A stretch of DNA of 64,000 bases from Populus alba (taxonomy: Eukaryota > Streptophyta > Magnoliopsida > Malpighiales > Salicaceae). The DNA lies in NCBI RefSeq assembly GCF_005239225.2, contig NC_133297.1, positions 19,022,147-19,086,146 of the forward strand, read 5' to 3'. Positions within the stretch are counted from its first letter, which is position 1; each line of letters opens with the position of its first letter. A program made the translations under genes and the position numbers. Below are positions 12,001 through 23,099 of this stretch, in pieces. The notes under the pieces were generated by a model. The model was given only the letters and a program-made list of their open reading frames with translations, was not told the DNA's origin and did no database searches.

Positions 12001-12818
12001 AAATATCTAAGTTTTTTATATGCCACTAGAGTCTTCCCCCTGCCAGTTCTGGGTTTGTAACGGGAATGCCCGCATGTCATGCACTCGGTCATCTCAGCAT
12101 TTTCAAGGTAGTATAACATACAGAAGTTAGGGCACATGTCAATTTTCTGGTATCCTAAACCGAGGGGTTTCATCATGGACTTCGCAGCATAGAAATTCTC
12201 TTTGAGCCTGTTCCCTTCAGGTAAAATGCTTCTTGCCCAATCAATAATTTTGTCATACCCAACCTCACTCAACCCGTGATCTGACTTGATGGTGAACACC
12301 TGTGCCACGGCCGATAATTTACTGTGGTTTGTGCAGCCATCCTATAATGGTTCGTCAGAATCTTTCAACAAATCAAAAAACCTAGCTGCCTCTGCATTAG
12401 GTTCTTCTTCTACGATTGGACATTGATTGACATTATCTTGATTCATTCTCATTGCATCCATAACCATGTTTCTGTAAGGATTAGTGTTGTCATTTGCCGC
12501 TTCATGCACGTTGCTAGCACTAGAAGTTGACCCAACCACCGTTTCTCCCATTCTCCTATTACTAACAAATACCTCTCCATGTGCATACCAACACTCGTAA
12601 TCCTCCACAAACCCTTTGTGTAGAAGATGCATCATTACAACATCTGGATGCAGATACTTTTTATTTTGACACTTCCTGCATGGACACCTAATACCGCCTC
12701 CAGTAAAATTTCTGGGAATAGATGTTGCGAAATTAATAAAACCCTGAACCCCGTTACAATAATCCATCCTCCGCAATCCTTGGGGTGAATCTAGATACAT
12801 CCATGAACGATCATCCAT
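9066..12818 (-). pseudogene. CACTA transposase (TNPD/tnp2 type), four exons, two in-frame stops
   Basis: Inferred exons on the minus strand are 10534-12818, 10125-10442, 9932-10031 and 9066-9839, all with GT/AG borders and continuous frame, for about 1,158 residues. The N-terminus (MDDRSWMYLDSP) is the transposase-associated domain with a CPCRKCQNKK zinc-ligand cluster. The tnp2 domain follows, with GLCTDGFNPFG, GWSTHGKLACPYCM and LDVMHIEKNVFENI. Next come a DUF4218-like part and a DUF4216-like segment (CYNGYFVNGYVFHTEEYGQG). The C-terminus is very acidic. Two codons interrupt the frame: TAG at 12342-12344, between the first two domains, and TGA at 9543-9545, just after the DUF4216 part. The rest is undamaged. 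I chose the ATG at 12818 because the conserved domain starts there and the other copy supports it; an in-frame ATG also exists at 12851. Confidence 0.9.
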
Positions 12819-13099
12819 GACTTCTATCGAACCTCTATAAAAAGGACCCATTAAGCAAGCTCTTAATTATTTCAAAACATAACATGTAATTCGGTAATTC
12901 TACAAATTAAGTTTTAACAATTTTCAAACAAATACAATCTTACAAAATTTAAAACAAACCATAACAAGTATAAAATTATACATTCATATACTACAAGTTT
13001 GTTTGAGAAATAACAATAAAACATGTACATCTACTAAAAAAAAATACATATACTAAAAAAACAATAAAATTGACATTTAAATGTTAAAATTTTGAAAGA

Positions 13100-13310
13100 T
13101 AGAATTACTTACAAAAAATGATAAAATCCGTCGGTAAATCAGAACACGGATGCTGTGACCACAAAACTTCAAGAAATACAACTTGTTGTGCTGAGATGAG
13201 GAAGATTTTTGTTTTGGGGCCAGGGGGGCTGGTTATTTTGCAGATGGGGAGGGTTAGGATTAGGAAGAAGAAGGAGAAATGAGGGAGGAGAGTGACGGCT
13301 TTGATATATT
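13100..13310 (-). promoter_or_regulatory. Presumed promoter/leader region of the CACTA transposase gene
   Basis: Lies between the right subterminal repeats and the transposase coding region (12852-13100 is an AT-rich stretch). On the minus strand it is CT-rich, as plant leaders often are, and starts directly inside the CCGACGGA block. The same CT-rich segment is recognisable at 45540-45600 and 53520-53600 next to other CACTA ends, so it belongs to the element. Confidence 0.4.
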
Positions 13311-13695
13311 CACTTTTGCCGACGGACTTACCGACGGTTTTATTCCGTCGGCGAAACCGTCGGTACTTCTGACGCGCAATCGACACGTCACCGCATGGAC
13401 CTGCTATTCAAATCCCTCGGTGATTCCGTCGGTATTTTTGACGGTGCACCGGTCACGTCACCGGTACAGATCTGGCATTTCAAATCCGTCGGTGATTCCG
13501 TCGGAAAAATCAACCGCCAAAACCTCCGCGCCACCTACCCGCCCTTTTTTCATTAATTCTGAATTTTCTGTCGGTAATTCGGTCGGTAATTACAATTACC
13601 GACGAATATTGTCCGTCGGTGATTTCGGCCGAAAAATACCGATAGAAAAAAGTCCGTCGGTATTTCCGTTGGTATTTAGCGAATTTCTGGTGGTG
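13311..13695. repeat. CACTA subterminal repeats and terminal inverted repeat (transposase-side end)
   Basis: At least a dozen CCGACGG/CCGTCGG motifs in both orientations lie between 13318 and 13675. They are followed by the terminus GCGAATTTCTGGTGGTG at 13679-13695. Read from the outside, the first five bases are CACCA instead of CACTA. Confidence 0.88.
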
Positions 13696-14232
13696 AGGGG
13701 ATATATATGCTATCAAAATTTTGTAAAATAACTTGATAAATTATTGAAATGGTATGGCGACTAGAAAGTAACAAAGACACAAGTATGTCCATTGGCACAC
13801 AAGGATACAAGGGTCAAACATGCGTGTGTAAAAATATTTGCTCAATTTCAGGATTTAGAATCAAATTTCTGGGTCGTTACTACTACCACCCAACCCAAAA
13901 TCAATTCATCAAACAAAAAAAATTAAAAAAATGTAGAAACACAAAATCAAAATAGAAAATTCTTTTATCTCTTGACCTCAATTTACATTTTTTTTTAAAA
14001 AAAAAAATAAATGTTCTTTTTAATTAGAATCTCCTTATCGAATGGAACTTATTAATACTAAGATCAATTTTTTTGTTATTGGAATGTGGTCAACTATAAT
14101 TTTCTCTCTCTTTCACCATAATTCAATGGATTTCTCTCTCCTCTCTCAAACCCAAATGCTGAAAAATAAAACAAATGAACTTTTAAACCACAATAAAAAT
14201 TATCTTACATTTAGGATTAATCATGTATTTTA
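13696..14232. other. Unassigned spacer between CACTA and copia elements
   Basis: AT-rich, with poly-A and poly-T runs near 13990-14010. Nothing here resembles a gene or a repeat seen elsewhere in the window. Confidence 0.5.
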
Positions 14233-14477
14233 TGTTAAGTTGTCAATTATTTCTAATTAATGTTTTGTTAAATCCCTATTGATTAGGGAGTGTATGTTAT
14301 GTTGATCTATTTATTAGCTTGTAACAACATTCATAAAGTTTGCTTTAATGTGGGTTGTTTTATTTCAGTTTTATGTTACTTGTAAGGCTATATATAGCCA
14401 ACTCTTCGTTTTCAATTCTATAAGATAACTTCTCCCAAAACTTATTTATTCTTTATAAAGGTTACTCTGTTTTTACA
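14233..14477 (+). repeat. 5' LTR of copia element
   Basis: Starts TGTTAAGT and ends TTTTTACA, directly before the primer site. TATATATAG near 14390 could be its TATA box. Compared with the 3' LTR it has an extra 5 bases in GTATGTTATGTTGATC. Confidence 0.93.
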
Positions 14478-14479
14478 TT

Positions 14480-14492
14480 TGGTATCAAAGCC
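14480..14492 (+). other. Primer binding site (initiator tRNA-Met)
   Basis: TGGTATCAAAGCC begins two bases after the 5' LTR. It matches the complement of the initiator tRNA-Met 3' end, normally TGGTATCAGAGC, with one A in place of G. Confidence 0.9.
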
Positions 14493-14555
14493 TATCACTA
14501 GGCCTGATTGAAATACAAGAAGCAATAGTCTTCTAAAGTGTGTTGTAGTGAGAAC

Positions 14556-17500
14556 ATGGTGTCAGCAAGCAGCAACTTTGTACAACCAGCGATTCCAAAA
14601 TTTGATGGGCATTATGAACATTGGGCTATGCTCATGGAGAACTTTCTGAGATCGAAGGAGTTTTGGAACTTGGTGGAGCATGGTATTCCTACAACAGCTG
14701 CAGGAGTGGTGCTCATAGACGAACAATAGAAGGAGGCCATTGAAGATCAGACATTGAAGGATCTGAAGGCAAAGAATTACCTCTTTCAAGCAATTGATTG
14801 CTCTATTCTAGAGACCATCCTGAACAAAGACACAACAAAGAATATTTGGGACTCATTGAAGCAGAAATATCAAGAATGAATATTTTGCTTGAACCCTTAC
14901 CATTGAAGGTAGGAGAAATTAAGAATGAATATTTTGCTTGAACCCTTACCATAGCCAATAAGATGAAGGCAAATGGTGAGACCTTGGGAGATGTTGCTAT
15001 CATTGAAAATTTTTTGAGATCCTTGACTCTCAAATTTGACTACATGGTGTGTTCTATTGAGGAATCTAAGGATATAGATACTCTCACCAATGATGAGTTG
15101 CAAAGCAGCTTGCTTGTGCATGAACAATGCATGAGCTCTCATATTGAAGAAGAACAAACTTTGCAAGCTATTCATGAAAGTCCATCTGGAGGAAGGGGTC
15201 AAGGTCATGGAAGCTTTAGAGGAAGAGAGGAAGAGGACAAGGGAGACAAAACTTTGACAAGGCCACTGTGGAGTGTTATTATTGTCATAAGCTAGGACAT
15301 TTTCAATATGAAAGTCCTAAGCTAAAGAAGGAGGCTAATTATGTGAAAGTTGATGAGGAGATGTTGTTGATGGCCTATGTAAATTGTCAAAATGCTAACT
15401 AAGAGAGTGTGTGGTTTCTTGATTCAGGATGTAGTAATCACATGTGTGGGAAAAAGGAAATTTTCTCTGATCTTGATTCAAAGTTTAGAGAATTTGTAGA
15501 GCTAGGAAACAATTCAAGCATGGTAGTGATGGGAAAAGGAAACATAAGGCTTCTTGTAAATGGGATTGTTCAGATTATCACTGGGGTATTTTATGTACCT
15601 GATCTGAAAAACAATTTGTTAAGCATTGGATAGTTACAAGAAAAGGGACTTTTCATTTTCATTCAATGTGGAAAGCTGAAGATCTATCATCATGAACGTA
15701 GCTTGATCATAGAGACTGTGACATCTTCAAACAAAATGTTTATGTTGCTTGCTACATCTCAGCCACAAGAATCTACATGTTTCAACACAATCATAGAAGA
15801 TTCAACGCAACTTTGGCATTTCTGATATGGACATTTAGGGTTCAAGGTTTAAAAACACTTCAACATAAGGAGATGGTACATGGTTTACCACAATTGAAGA
15901 CTCCTAGAAAGCTGTGCAGAGATTGTTTGGTGGGTAAACAACATAGAGATTCATTTCCACAGAAGAGCACATGGAGAGCTTCTCATATTCTTCAACTAGT
16001 GCATGCTGATATTTGCGGGCCGATCAAACCTATCTCAAACAGCAAGAAAAGGTATTAGATTACCTTTATTGATGATTTTAGTCGTAAGGCGTGGGTCTAC
16101 TTCTTGACTGAAAAATCAGAAGCTTTTGTCAGTTTCAAAAACTTTAAGAGTTTGGTTGAAAAGGCAACAGGTTCAAACATAATCGGTCTACGTATTGATC
16201 GTGGAGGTGAATTTACATCAAACAAGTTCACCAATTTTTATCGTGAAAATGGCATACGTAGACAATTGACGGCTGCATATACTCCACAACAGAATGGAGT
16301 TGCAGAAAGAAAAAACAGAACCATTATGAATATGGTTCGTAGCATGCTGTCAGAAAAGAAAGTGCCAAATACATTTTGGCCTGAAGCAGTCAATTGGGAT
16401 ATACATATTCTGAATCGGAGTTCAACTTTTGTAGTAAAAGATAAGACTCCAGAAGAAGCATGGAGTGGAGTTAAACCTTTAATTGAGTATTTTAAGGTTT
16501 TTGGATGTCTTTCTCATGTTCATGTCTCTGATAATAACAAAACAAAGCTAGATGAAAAAAGCAGGGGTTTTGTGTTACTTGGAGTTAGTGTAGAATCAAA
16601 GGCATACAAGTTATATGATCTCAAGTCTCAAAGGATCATAGTGAACAGAGACGTTGTATTTGAAGAAGATAAGAGTTGGGATTAGGACAAGAGTCATGAA
16701 GGAGCAATTAACGCTGACTTGGAATGGGGTGATAGTGAAGACAAAACATCCATAATTGATGTCAATGAAGAAGACAATGCTACTGACAATACTACTAACC
16801 TACAAATGAAGGGAATGACGATGACAGTGCTGCTGCTCCTACATATGAAGGAATATATGATTTTTCTTCAAATGAATTAATTGAAGAAAACCCACCCAAC
16901 TCCGATGCAGGAAAACACAGGACACCTCCAGTTTGGATGATAGATTATGTTAGTGGAGAAGGTCTTTCTGATGATGAAGAAACAACAAACTTTGCTACTT
17001 TGTCGACTGATGATCCATTTTATTAGAAGATGCAGTGAAATAGAGGCAATCGAGAAGAATAATACATGGCAATTGATGGAGTTACTGGCTGGAGCAAAAA
17101 TGATTGGAGTAAAGTGGATGTATAAAACTAAGCTCAACGAGAATGGAGAAATCAATAAACACAAGGCACGACTAGTAGCCAAATGTTATGCCCAACAACA
17201 TGGAATAGACTACACTGAAGTATTTGCACCTGTGGCACAATTAGATACAATTCGCTTGGTGGTTGCACTTGCAGCTAAAAAAAAATGGACTATTTACTAG
17301 TTAGATGTAAAATCTGCATTCTTACATGGTGAATTGAATGAGGAAGTCTTTGGGGAACAACCTTGTGGATATGTGAAAAAGGGTTGTGAGCAGATGGTGT
17401 ACAAGTTGAAAAAGGCTTTATATGGACTTAAACAAACTCCACGAGCTTGGTATAGTCGTATAGAGTCTTATTTTGTGAAGGAGGGATTTGAAAGATGTCA

Positions 17501-18542
17501 ATATGAACATACTTTGTTCATCAAAAACAGGGCAGGAGGTAAACTTTTGATTATAAGTCCATATGTTGATGATCTTATATTCACAGGGAATGATGAGTCT
17601 ATGTTTGTTAAGTTTAAAAGTTCTATAATGCGTGAATTTGACATGACTGACCTTGGGAATATGAGATTTTTTCTGGGTATTGAGGTGGTCCAAAGGGCAG
17701 ATGGAATATTTATTAATCAAAAGAAGTATGCACTGGAGGTATCGAAAAGGTTTAAAATGGACAGAAGCAATCTAGTCTATAATCCCATTGTTCTTGGATG
17801 TAAGCTTTCAAAAGATGAAGATGGAGTGAAGGTTGACAGTACTTTCTACAAATAAGTTGTGGGAAGTTTAATGTACTTAACTACTACTCGACCAGATGGG
17901 ATGTTTGCCGTGAGTCTTATCAGTAGAAACATGGCAAATCCTACTAAGCTCCACTTGTAGGCTGCTAAAATAATCTTAAGATATTTGAAAGCTACAACAG
18001 ACTATGGTGTGTTTTACAAAAATAAAGAAGATGAGGAATTAATAGCCTATACACACAGCGACTATGCTGGGGATTTAAAGGACATGAAAAGCACATCAAG
18101 TTATGTTTTTAAAATGAGTTCAGGAGCTGTTTCATGGTCTTCAAGGAAGCAACCAGTGGTGACTTTATCTACCACCGAAGCTGAATTCATTGCAGCAGCC
18201 TCTTGTGCTTGTCAAGCAGTATGGCTAAGAAGAATTCTGGAAAAGCTCAGACATATTCAAAGTAAGTCTACTATTGTTTAGTATGATAACAATTCAACAA
18301 TTAAGCTTTTCAAAAATCCAGTAATGCATGGGTGCAGTAAACACATAGACGTTCGCTTTCATTTTCTCCATGAGCTTACAAAAGCAGGCACTATAAAGAT
18401 GATTCATTGTTGTACTGAAGATCAAATACCAGATGTGATGACTAAGCCACTAAAACTAGATGCATTTTTTGAAGCTACGAGGATTGATGGGAGTGTGTCT
18501 AGAACTATATATAAACTAATTGCTAAGCAACAATCAGTTTAA
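14556..18542 (+). pseudogene. Ty1/copia gag-pol, many stops and frameshifts
   Basis: Gag starts at 14556 (MVSASSNFVQPAIPKFDGHY). The nucleocapsid zinc knuckle near 15270 reads CYYCHKLGHFQYES, so the last cysteine is Ser. The protease motif is WFLDSGCSNHMCG (about 15410). Integrase shows DRGGEFTS and GVAERKNRTIMN (16200-16330). RT shows KALYGLKQTPRAWY and YVDDLIFTGN (17410-17590). RNase H shows AYTHSDYAGD and TLSTTEAEFIAA (18040-18190). In-frame stops include 14727, 15631, 16056, 16683, 17298, 17853 and 17957; several sit exactly where CAG or CAA (Gln) is expected. A frameshift lies near 15235 and a 49-bp tandem duplication at 14872-14969 disrupts gag. It cannot make its own proteins. Confidence 0.95.
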
Positions 18543-18549
18543 GAGAGAA

Positions 18550-18789
18550 TGTTAAGTAGTCAGTTATTTCTAATTAATGTTTTGTTAAATCCCTATTGAT
18601 TAGGGAGTGTATGTTGATCTATTTATTAGCTTGTAACCACATTCATAAAGTTTGCTATAATGTGGGTTGTTTTATTTCAGTTTTATGTTACTTGTAAGGC
18701 TATATATAGTCAACTCTTGGTTTTCAATTCTATAAGATTACTTCTCCCAAAACTTATTTATTCTTCGTAAAGGTTACTCTATTTTTATA
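18550..18789 (+). repeat. 3' LTR of copia element
   Basis: Starts TGTTAAGTAG after a short purine tract (AAGAGAGAA) that fits a polypurine tract. It ends TTTTTATA where the 5' LTR has TTTTTACA. Confidence 0.92.
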
Positions 18790-19392
18790 TTTTCTCCATG
18801 TTTTACATCTTGGTCCCTTTGTCTTTTAATTTGGTTTTCTCACCAAAATTTCAAAACTTAATCTAAGCTAATTAAGCCAAAAAAGGATTCAATCAAGAAA
18901 ATTAAACAAATGGATAAAAAAAAGTTTAATTAAAGAGAAAAATGAGAAGTGGAGTACTTATGTTTAATGCTCTTAAGTTTCAATCTTCTAACCATTAACT
19001 CTGTTGCTTCTAAATATTCCATTGTCAAGGAACAAAGTTCTATCCGAGGAAGAATAGTTCGATGATTGGCTGGAACATCCAAACTTAATTTCCCGTATGT
19101 GAAACTCAACCTCAGTGGCAGTACCGTAATTAGGGTTAATTTTATGCTTCTTTAACTTACTACAATTGTTCAGGGAGAATAGCGCTTTGGCTACGGTGAA
19201 TAATTTCTTACAGCAGTTTGAAAGTGTAAATGTGATAAAAATTATTTTTTCTAGTAAATATATTCAAAAGGAAAACTGCAAAAACAAGAAACAGGAAAGG
19301 CAGCATTTAGTTCAGAAGAGAGTATAACTATCGGACAACATGTTTGTTTAGTAAGGATCAAACAACTAGTTCGTAAGGTAATTCATACCTTT
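18790..19392. other. Unassigned spacer, possible low-copy sequence
   Basis: No transposon signature. On the minus strand about 19025-19190 is open (for example EVEFHIREIKFGC), but I recognise no family and the frame is short. A single-copy remnant is possible. Confidence 0.35.
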
Positions 19393-20808
19393 TGTCATAA
19401 CCTATTTTTGGGTTATTCCCCAATTCATATTTTTTTCTCTTCAAAAAATACAAAAAAATCAAAAAATTATCAACAATACAATAGTGAAAAAAGGATGTCA
19501 GAACGCTCAGAAAATGGTTAAAAATTGATTGAGGAGGTCCAAAAAACACAAAAATTAAAATTTGGCGGTATTTTATTAACTTATGAGAGCCCTGTTGACA
19601 AAGAAAAATCAATTTGAGGAAGAAAAGTTCAAAATCAGATGTTTATGGACTCAATTAAATTTGATTGAAGGTTTAATTGAATTTATAGAGGGTTTGGTTG
19701 TAAGAAAAATTTGATTTTGAAGTCAATTTAGGCTTTAATTGGAAGAAATTAAAATTCTAGGGTCAAATTATAATTTTTAAGAGTTAATTTAGTCAAATTT
19801 GGGGCTTAATTGCATAAAATATTGAAGTTTGATGGCCAATTAGGGACTTAATTGAAGAAATCTGAAACCAAGGACCAAAATGAAAAACACGCATAAATAG
19901 AGGGGCTGCAATTAAACCGAATTAGGGGCCAAATTAAAGAAATTAGAAGTTTATTGATCAATTTGAGGGTAAAATTGCATAAATCAGAGATCAAGGACCA
20001 AGTTGGGAAAAGACAGGTAACTTCAGGGCTGACAATTGAATTGGTAGGGATGTAATTGAATTGATTTTTAAAATCAAAATTGCAATTGAGAACTTGATTG
20101 AACAAATCACAAATTGAAGACTAATTTGGAGTTTGACACATTTGGCGATGTTTTCATTTAAATGAAACAGCGTGTTTTTCCCAAAACGCGTCGTTTCATT
20201 CCACTGTTCATAATAAAAAAAAAATAAAAGTCCGAAACGGTGCCGTTTTGAACGGCACTGCAGACTTTCTTCTTCTGGACATGCAAAGAAATAGGGGAAG
20301 GAGCTGCGTCCCCCTATATTTTCACTGCCTTTTCTTCCTCCTTTTAGTTCAAAAAGACAGCCGACCAAAGACCTCATTTTTGCTAAGCTGACCCCTGGCC
20401 TCCCACGTGTTGGACAAACTGAGGAGACGTGCCTCCTCGGGCAGTCGTGGGGTGGCAATATAGTGGCTACCCCAACCATGTCCCTGTTTTCACCTATAAA
20501 TACAGGGGAGACGAGGGGGACAGAAGGGAGGATAAAAGAGAGAAGAGAGAAAGGAGAGGAGAAAAAAGAGGAGAAATAAACAAAAGAACAAAGAAAAAAA
20601 ATAGAGGAAAATAGAGAGAGAGAGAGAGAGAGTGAGAAGTAAAACGAAGAGGAAAAGAGAGAAGTACCACCGTGAACCAACAGCGCCACTGCCTATAGCC
20701 TCCAACAACACAGCCAACGGTTACAGCCACCGCAGGTCAACCCTTCCCCCTTCCTTTTTTTTTTCCTTATGTTTCGTCTCGCCTCCATGCTCTCCACTGT
20801 TCATGTTG
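19393..20808 (+). repeat. LTR-like repeat, plus copy of an inverted pair
   Basis: Begins TGTCATAACCTATTTTTGGG and recurs, reverse-complemented, at 25197-26560. Shared landmarks in order include GGGTTATTCCCCAATTCA, phrases such as GGGGCTTAATTGCATAAA, a pair of AAACG/CGTTT inverted motifs (20165-20200), the GTGCCGTT/AACGGCAC hairpin (20231-20250), a GA-rich microsatellite (20500-20640) and GTCTCGCCTCCA. Similarity ends at CTGTTCAT near 20806. The frames in the GA/CT tracts encode only low-complexity Ser/Leu/Phe and are not genes. Confidence 0.75.
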
Positions 20809-21519
20809 TAAACCCCAAGAAAAAATAAATAAATAAAAAGTGAAGAAATTCATGCATATGGTTAAATAAAAAATAGGAATTCAGAAAATTTTTGAATATG
20901 AATTTCCGGGTGAAATAATTCGACATATTATAATGAACCTAGTACTGTTGAGGGTTGGATTTAATTGAAGAGAAAATAAAAATAATACACTTAAGAGAAA
21001 AAGGGGGCCTAAAAGCAAATAAGGGAAAATATAGAGTATAAACACTCTCTCCTCACCAAAACAAAATCGGTAGGAACCATAAGGAGAGAGGATAGGGAGT
21101 TTTTATACCCGTTCTTGAGAAATCAAGAGTGAAACACTAACATTTCAAGAACCATTCAAGATTTAGAGCTTATAGATGGGATAAACACTTGAGAGCAAAG
21201 GATTACCAAGAAATTGAACAAGAAAGAAAAGAAAGGAGGGAGTTGAAAATCTTCAACTGGTTGAAGATCAAAGATCTTAATTTGTACCGGGTAAGGTATT
21301 CTAAACATGATTTAAAAAGAAAATTTATCAGTTTTTAAATTCGATAAAGAATTTGATGCCTTGATATTGAATCATAGGTTAGGGTACATAGACATAACTT
21401 GGGGAAAAGTACTTATTGTTAAGATTAAGTTAATTTATGTGTGTGGTATGTAGTTTATGAAAGTATTGTGTGAAGGGGAGGGGGGGACAACTCTGCACAG
21501 ACTTGTCTCTTGACTTTCG

Positions 21520-22019
21520 NNNNNNNNNNNNNNNNNNNNNNNNNNNNNNNNNNNNNNNNNNNNNNNNNNNNNNNNNNNNNNNNNNNNNNNNNNNNNNNNN
21601 NNNNNNNNNNNNNNNNNNNNNNNNNNNNNNNNNNNNNNNNNNNNNNNNNNNNNNNNNNNNNNNNNNNNNNNNNNNNNNNNNNNNNNNNNNNNNNNNNNNN
21701 NNNNNNNNNNNNNNNNNNNNNNNNNNNNNNNNNNNNNNNNNNNNNNNNNNNNNNNNNNNNNNNNNNNNNNNNNNNNNNNNNNNNNNNNNNNNNNNNNNNN
21801 NNNNNNNNNNNNNNNNNNNNNNNNNNNNNNNNNNNNNNNNNNNNNNNNNNNNNNNNNNNNNNNNNNNNNNNNNNNNNNNNNNNNNNNNNNNNNNNNNNNN
21901 NNNNNNNNNNNNNNNNNNNNNNNNNNNNNNNNNNNNNNNNNNNNNNNNNNNNNNNNNNNNNNNNNNNNNNNNNNNNNNNNNNNNNNNNNNNNNNNNNNNN
22001 NNNNNNNNNNNNNNNNNNN
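21520..22019. other. Assembly gap (500 N)
   Basis: Exactly 500 unknown bases, a conventional placeholder size, so the true distance between the flanks is unknown. Frames crossing it are meaningless. Confidence 0.99.
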
Positions 22020-22799
22020 TGCTACTAATCATATTCAAGATTTGAGGGAAAATCTTCTTGAAGAGAGAGGGAATGATACGATCCGGACAACAAAAAAACA
22101 ATTAGATTCGGTTTCTGATGTAAAAATGCACAACTGTTCAGTTTTATGGCAATAGTTATAATTCTTAATATGACCGTTGAATCAGGCTGAAACTTTATAT
22201 GGAGTCTTCTGACATGTTTCCCTACCTTGGGTTAAACTTTCACGTCAATCAGAGTTTGGGAAGGCATTAAAATATGGGTCCATAAAGGCTGTACAAATTT
22301 TGTTATTTACTTTCTTTTTCTTATTTGGCAAGGATTCTTTTCCTGCAAGGATGTGACAGCTTGTTTTGGAAATTTTATAGTTCTACAAGGATCTTTAATG
22401 AGCTGCAGTATAATCTCCAAGTGTGGCAAGGATTCATTAATGTTTCATAACCTTTTTCTTATAAGGATTCCTTATTCATCCTAATGACACAAGGAAAAAA
22501 AGGGCTAGTGGTATTTAATGACAAATTAGTTATTTTTATTATTTTCTTTCATGTTTGGCCTTAATTAAAAACTTTGTTTTTGAGCTAGGATCCAAGGCTT
22601 GTTTGGATTAGGTTGTGGGCTTTCCAATTTATGGTTTTTGGGTTAGTTTTGTATGTGAGTCAGTCCAGCCCATAATGATAGATCCATTAGGGTTACTTTT
22701 AACTATTTAAATACATGTAACCTAAATTTTGAGCTTCGATGATTATTACTTCTGATTTTTTTAGTTTTAACGTGTGAGAGTGATTCTTGCATTCTTCAG

Positions 22800-23095
22800 T
22801 TCTCGATTAGGTTCAGCTAAGGGCATTCGATTGGATGACCGGAAAAATGATTGATTAGCTTCGGTTAATGGCATTCGAATAGATGATCGGGTCAAATAAT
22901 CGATTAGCTTCGGCTAATGGCATCTGATTGGATGACTGAAACAAATTATTGATTAGCTTCGGCTAATGGCATCCAAATGGATGACCAAGACAAATAATTG
23001 GTTATCTTCGGCTAATGGCATCCGAATGGATGACCAGGAAAAATAGTCGATTAGCTTTGGCTAATGGCATCCGATTTAATGACCAGAACAAATAT
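22800..23095 (+). repeat. UUCG-hairpin tandem array, six units
   Basis: Six units of about 48 bp follow the consensus ATTAGCTTCGGCTAATGG, then CATCCGAATGGATGACC, then GGACAAAT. Each core is a 6-bp stem around TTCG or a one-base variant. The same unit makes up the long array at 50335-51215. Confidence 0.9.
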
Positions 23096-23099
23096 TTAT

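Larger units (their letters stand above)
4598..13695 (-). mobile_element. CACTA (En/Spm) transposon, two-gene, minus strand
   Basis: The element is recognised by subterminal arrays of ACCGACGGA/TCCGTCGGT in both orientations at each end, by a tnp2-type transposase gene (9066-12818) and by a second Transposase_24 gene (5102-6819). Its transposase-side end is GCGAATTTCTGGTGGTG at 13679-13695. Read inward, this is CACCACCAGAAATTCGC, one base off the CACTA start and matching CACTACCAAAAATTCGC at 43302. The other end should read CACTACACCATTAAAC by comparison with 27275, but 4598 runs straight into unrelated AT-rich DNA, so that terminus is lost. No 3-bp target duplication can be assigned. The element cannot move by itself as it stands. 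Confidence 0.93.
14233..18789 (+). mobile_element. Ty1/copia LTR retrotransposon, plus strand, both LTRs, dead gag-pol
   Basis: Two similar LTRs (14233-14477 and 18550-18789) flank a 4.1-kb internal region. A primer site complementary to initiator tRNA-Met (TGGTATCAAAGC) starts at 14480, and the coding order is gag, protease, integrase, RT, RNase H, as in Ty1/copia. The bases before and after are TTTTA and TTTTC, possibly a damaged 5-bp target duplication. The LTRs differ at about 11 positions plus one 5-bp indel, yet the coding region has many stops. Confidence 0.95.
20809..23095 (+). repeat. LTR-like repeat of the hairpin-array family, interrupted by a gap
   Basis: Starts TGTAAACCCC right after the previous LTR. 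It contains the block GGGGGCCTAAAAGCAAATA...AAATCAAGAGTGAAACACTA (21010-21150), which matches 49265-49380 of the solo LTR at 48948-51851. After the gap it has six UUCG-hairpin units (22800-23095). 22020-22800 is noncoding and not matched elsewhere here. The end is not defined. Confidence 0.5.

Noticed and set aside
19025..19190. Minus-strand open stretch possibly from a low-copy gene
   Set aside because: Too short and unrecognised to call; mentioned only as a spacer note.
19991..20730. Ser/Leu/Phe-rich frames on the minus strand
   Set aside because: Translations of a GA/CT microsatellite inside an LTR-like repeat; low complexity and not conserved in the inverted copy.
21430..22101. Long open frames on both strands across the gap
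   Set aside because: They consist almost entirely of unknown bases.
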